Position numbers and translations under genes: made by a program. From a bacterium (GTDB taxonomy: Bacteria > Pseudomonadota > Gammaproteobacteria > Burkholderiales > Methylophilaceae), in NCBI GenBank assembly GCA_027310505.1, contig DAIDAS010000133.1, forward strand, positions 1 through 5,077: 5,077 nt of DNA, in the 5' to 3' direction. Of the stretch, positions 4,689 through 5,077 are shown in pieces; position 1 is the stretch's first letter, and every line of letters begins with the position of its first letter. Below the pieces are notes generated by a model. The model saw only the letters and a list, made by a program, of their open reading frames with translations, made no database searches and was not told the DNA's origin.

Positions 4689-5077
4689 ATGACAACAATG
4701 CACCCCATCACGCTCGGCTTCAGGGATCATAAACTTGAAGCGGACTATCTTGCAGCCTCCTTCGCGCGTGACCGTGCCCAGGGGCGCACCGCTATCATCG
4801 TTGGGACAGTCGTATACCTTATTTACGGCCTTCTCGATTTGAGATTCGTTCCCGAGGCTGATCATGCAATGATTTGGATGATCCGGCTTTTCGCGTTGAG
4901 CGTGCCGCTAGTTGTGTATCTGTTGAGCTACACCCCCATTTTTAAAAAGCATCGTCACGTGCTTTTGGCTTCAGTCGGTCTCGCCGCCGGAGTCGGTTTG
5001 ATCACCATGCTGTCCATGCTGACGATTCAAAGTGCCGCCAACTTCTATCCGGGCTTGGTGCTTGCGACCTTTTACAC
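4689..5077 (+). CDS. N-terminal membrane sensor domain of a probable nucleotide cyclase, partial
   Basis: An open frame of 129 codons runs off the right edge. A soluble start contains TLGFRDHKLEADYLAASFAR (8-27), a pattern common at the N-terminus of membrane-bound adenylate/guanylate and diguanylate cyclases. It is followed by transmembrane helices at about 34-54 (ending near LLDLRFVP), 62-84 (IWMIRLFALSVPLVVYLL) and 90-111, and the start of a fourth at 120. The Asp after the first helix and the MIR at the head of the second recur in these sensors. The catalytic domain lies beyond the window, so class III cyclase versus GGDEF cannot be decided. An in-frame TAA (4683-4685) just upstream fixes the start at ATG 4689 or, four codons in, 4698; neither has a clear ribosome site. 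Confidence 0.68.
   Translation, partial: MTTMHPITLGFRDHKLEADYLAASFARDRAQGRTAIIVGTVVYLIYGLLDLRFVPEADHAMIWMIRLFALSVPLVVYLLSYTPIFKKHRHVLLASVGLAAGVGLITMLSMLTIQSAANFYPGLVLATFY

Noticed and set aside
4677..4865. Minus-strand 62-codon frame with several Cys residues
   Set aside because: It lies opposite the plus-strand membrane-sensor gene, whose reading is family-like and continues open to the edge; the minus frame resembles nothing known.

Overview
The window comes from a Gram-negative bacterium of roughly even base composition, most likely a beta- or gammaproteobacterium. This rests on the look of the flavodoxin-like, NRAMP-like, BFD-like and ferritin-like proteins and of the membrane-sensor protein at the right edge. 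No rRNA, tRNA, CRISPR array or insertion sequence is visible, so the genus cannot be named.

Layout, left to right. Positions 1-29 may hold the first codons of a divergent gene on the minus strand. A flavodoxin/WrbA-like FMN oxidoreductase gene (92-646, plus) with a clear ribosome binding site follows. It faces a convergent NRAMP-family transporter gene (727-1983, minus), and a perfect 22-bp palindrome lies between them as the likely shared terminator. A small winged-helix DNA-binding protein (2220-2585, minus) comes next. Its upstream region is rich in structure: a long stem-loop ending in a T-run close to the start codon, a candidate promoter, and repeated GTTTGG/CCATAA elements. A strong intrinsic terminator at 2810-2837 closes the next minus-strand unit.

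That unit (about 4195 down to 2810) is the most interesting part. A candidate promoter with a G6 tract and flanking TA bases, resembling CsoR/RcnR-family operators, precedes a 63-aa Cys-rich zinc-ribbon-like protein. A run of abutting micro-ORFs and a 66-aa BFD-like [2Fe-2S] protein follow. Next comes a frameshifted segment I do not recognise, and then the C-terminal part of a ferritin-like protein that has lost its first helix. It reads as a small metal/iron-sulfur operon in which the distal half has decayed.

The stretch 4196-4688 holds no confident gene, only a possible broken membrane micro-ORF at a G8 tract and a perfect palindrome. From 4689 a plus-strand gene runs off the window. It encodes a multi-pass membrane sensor domain of the kind found at the N-terminus of adenylate/guanylate or diguanylate cyclases.

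Metal and redox handling recurs (FMN protein, NRAMP transporter, BFD, zinc ribbon, ferritin remnant). Joint function of the separate units is inference; only the minus-strand unit 4135-3104 has operon-like layout.
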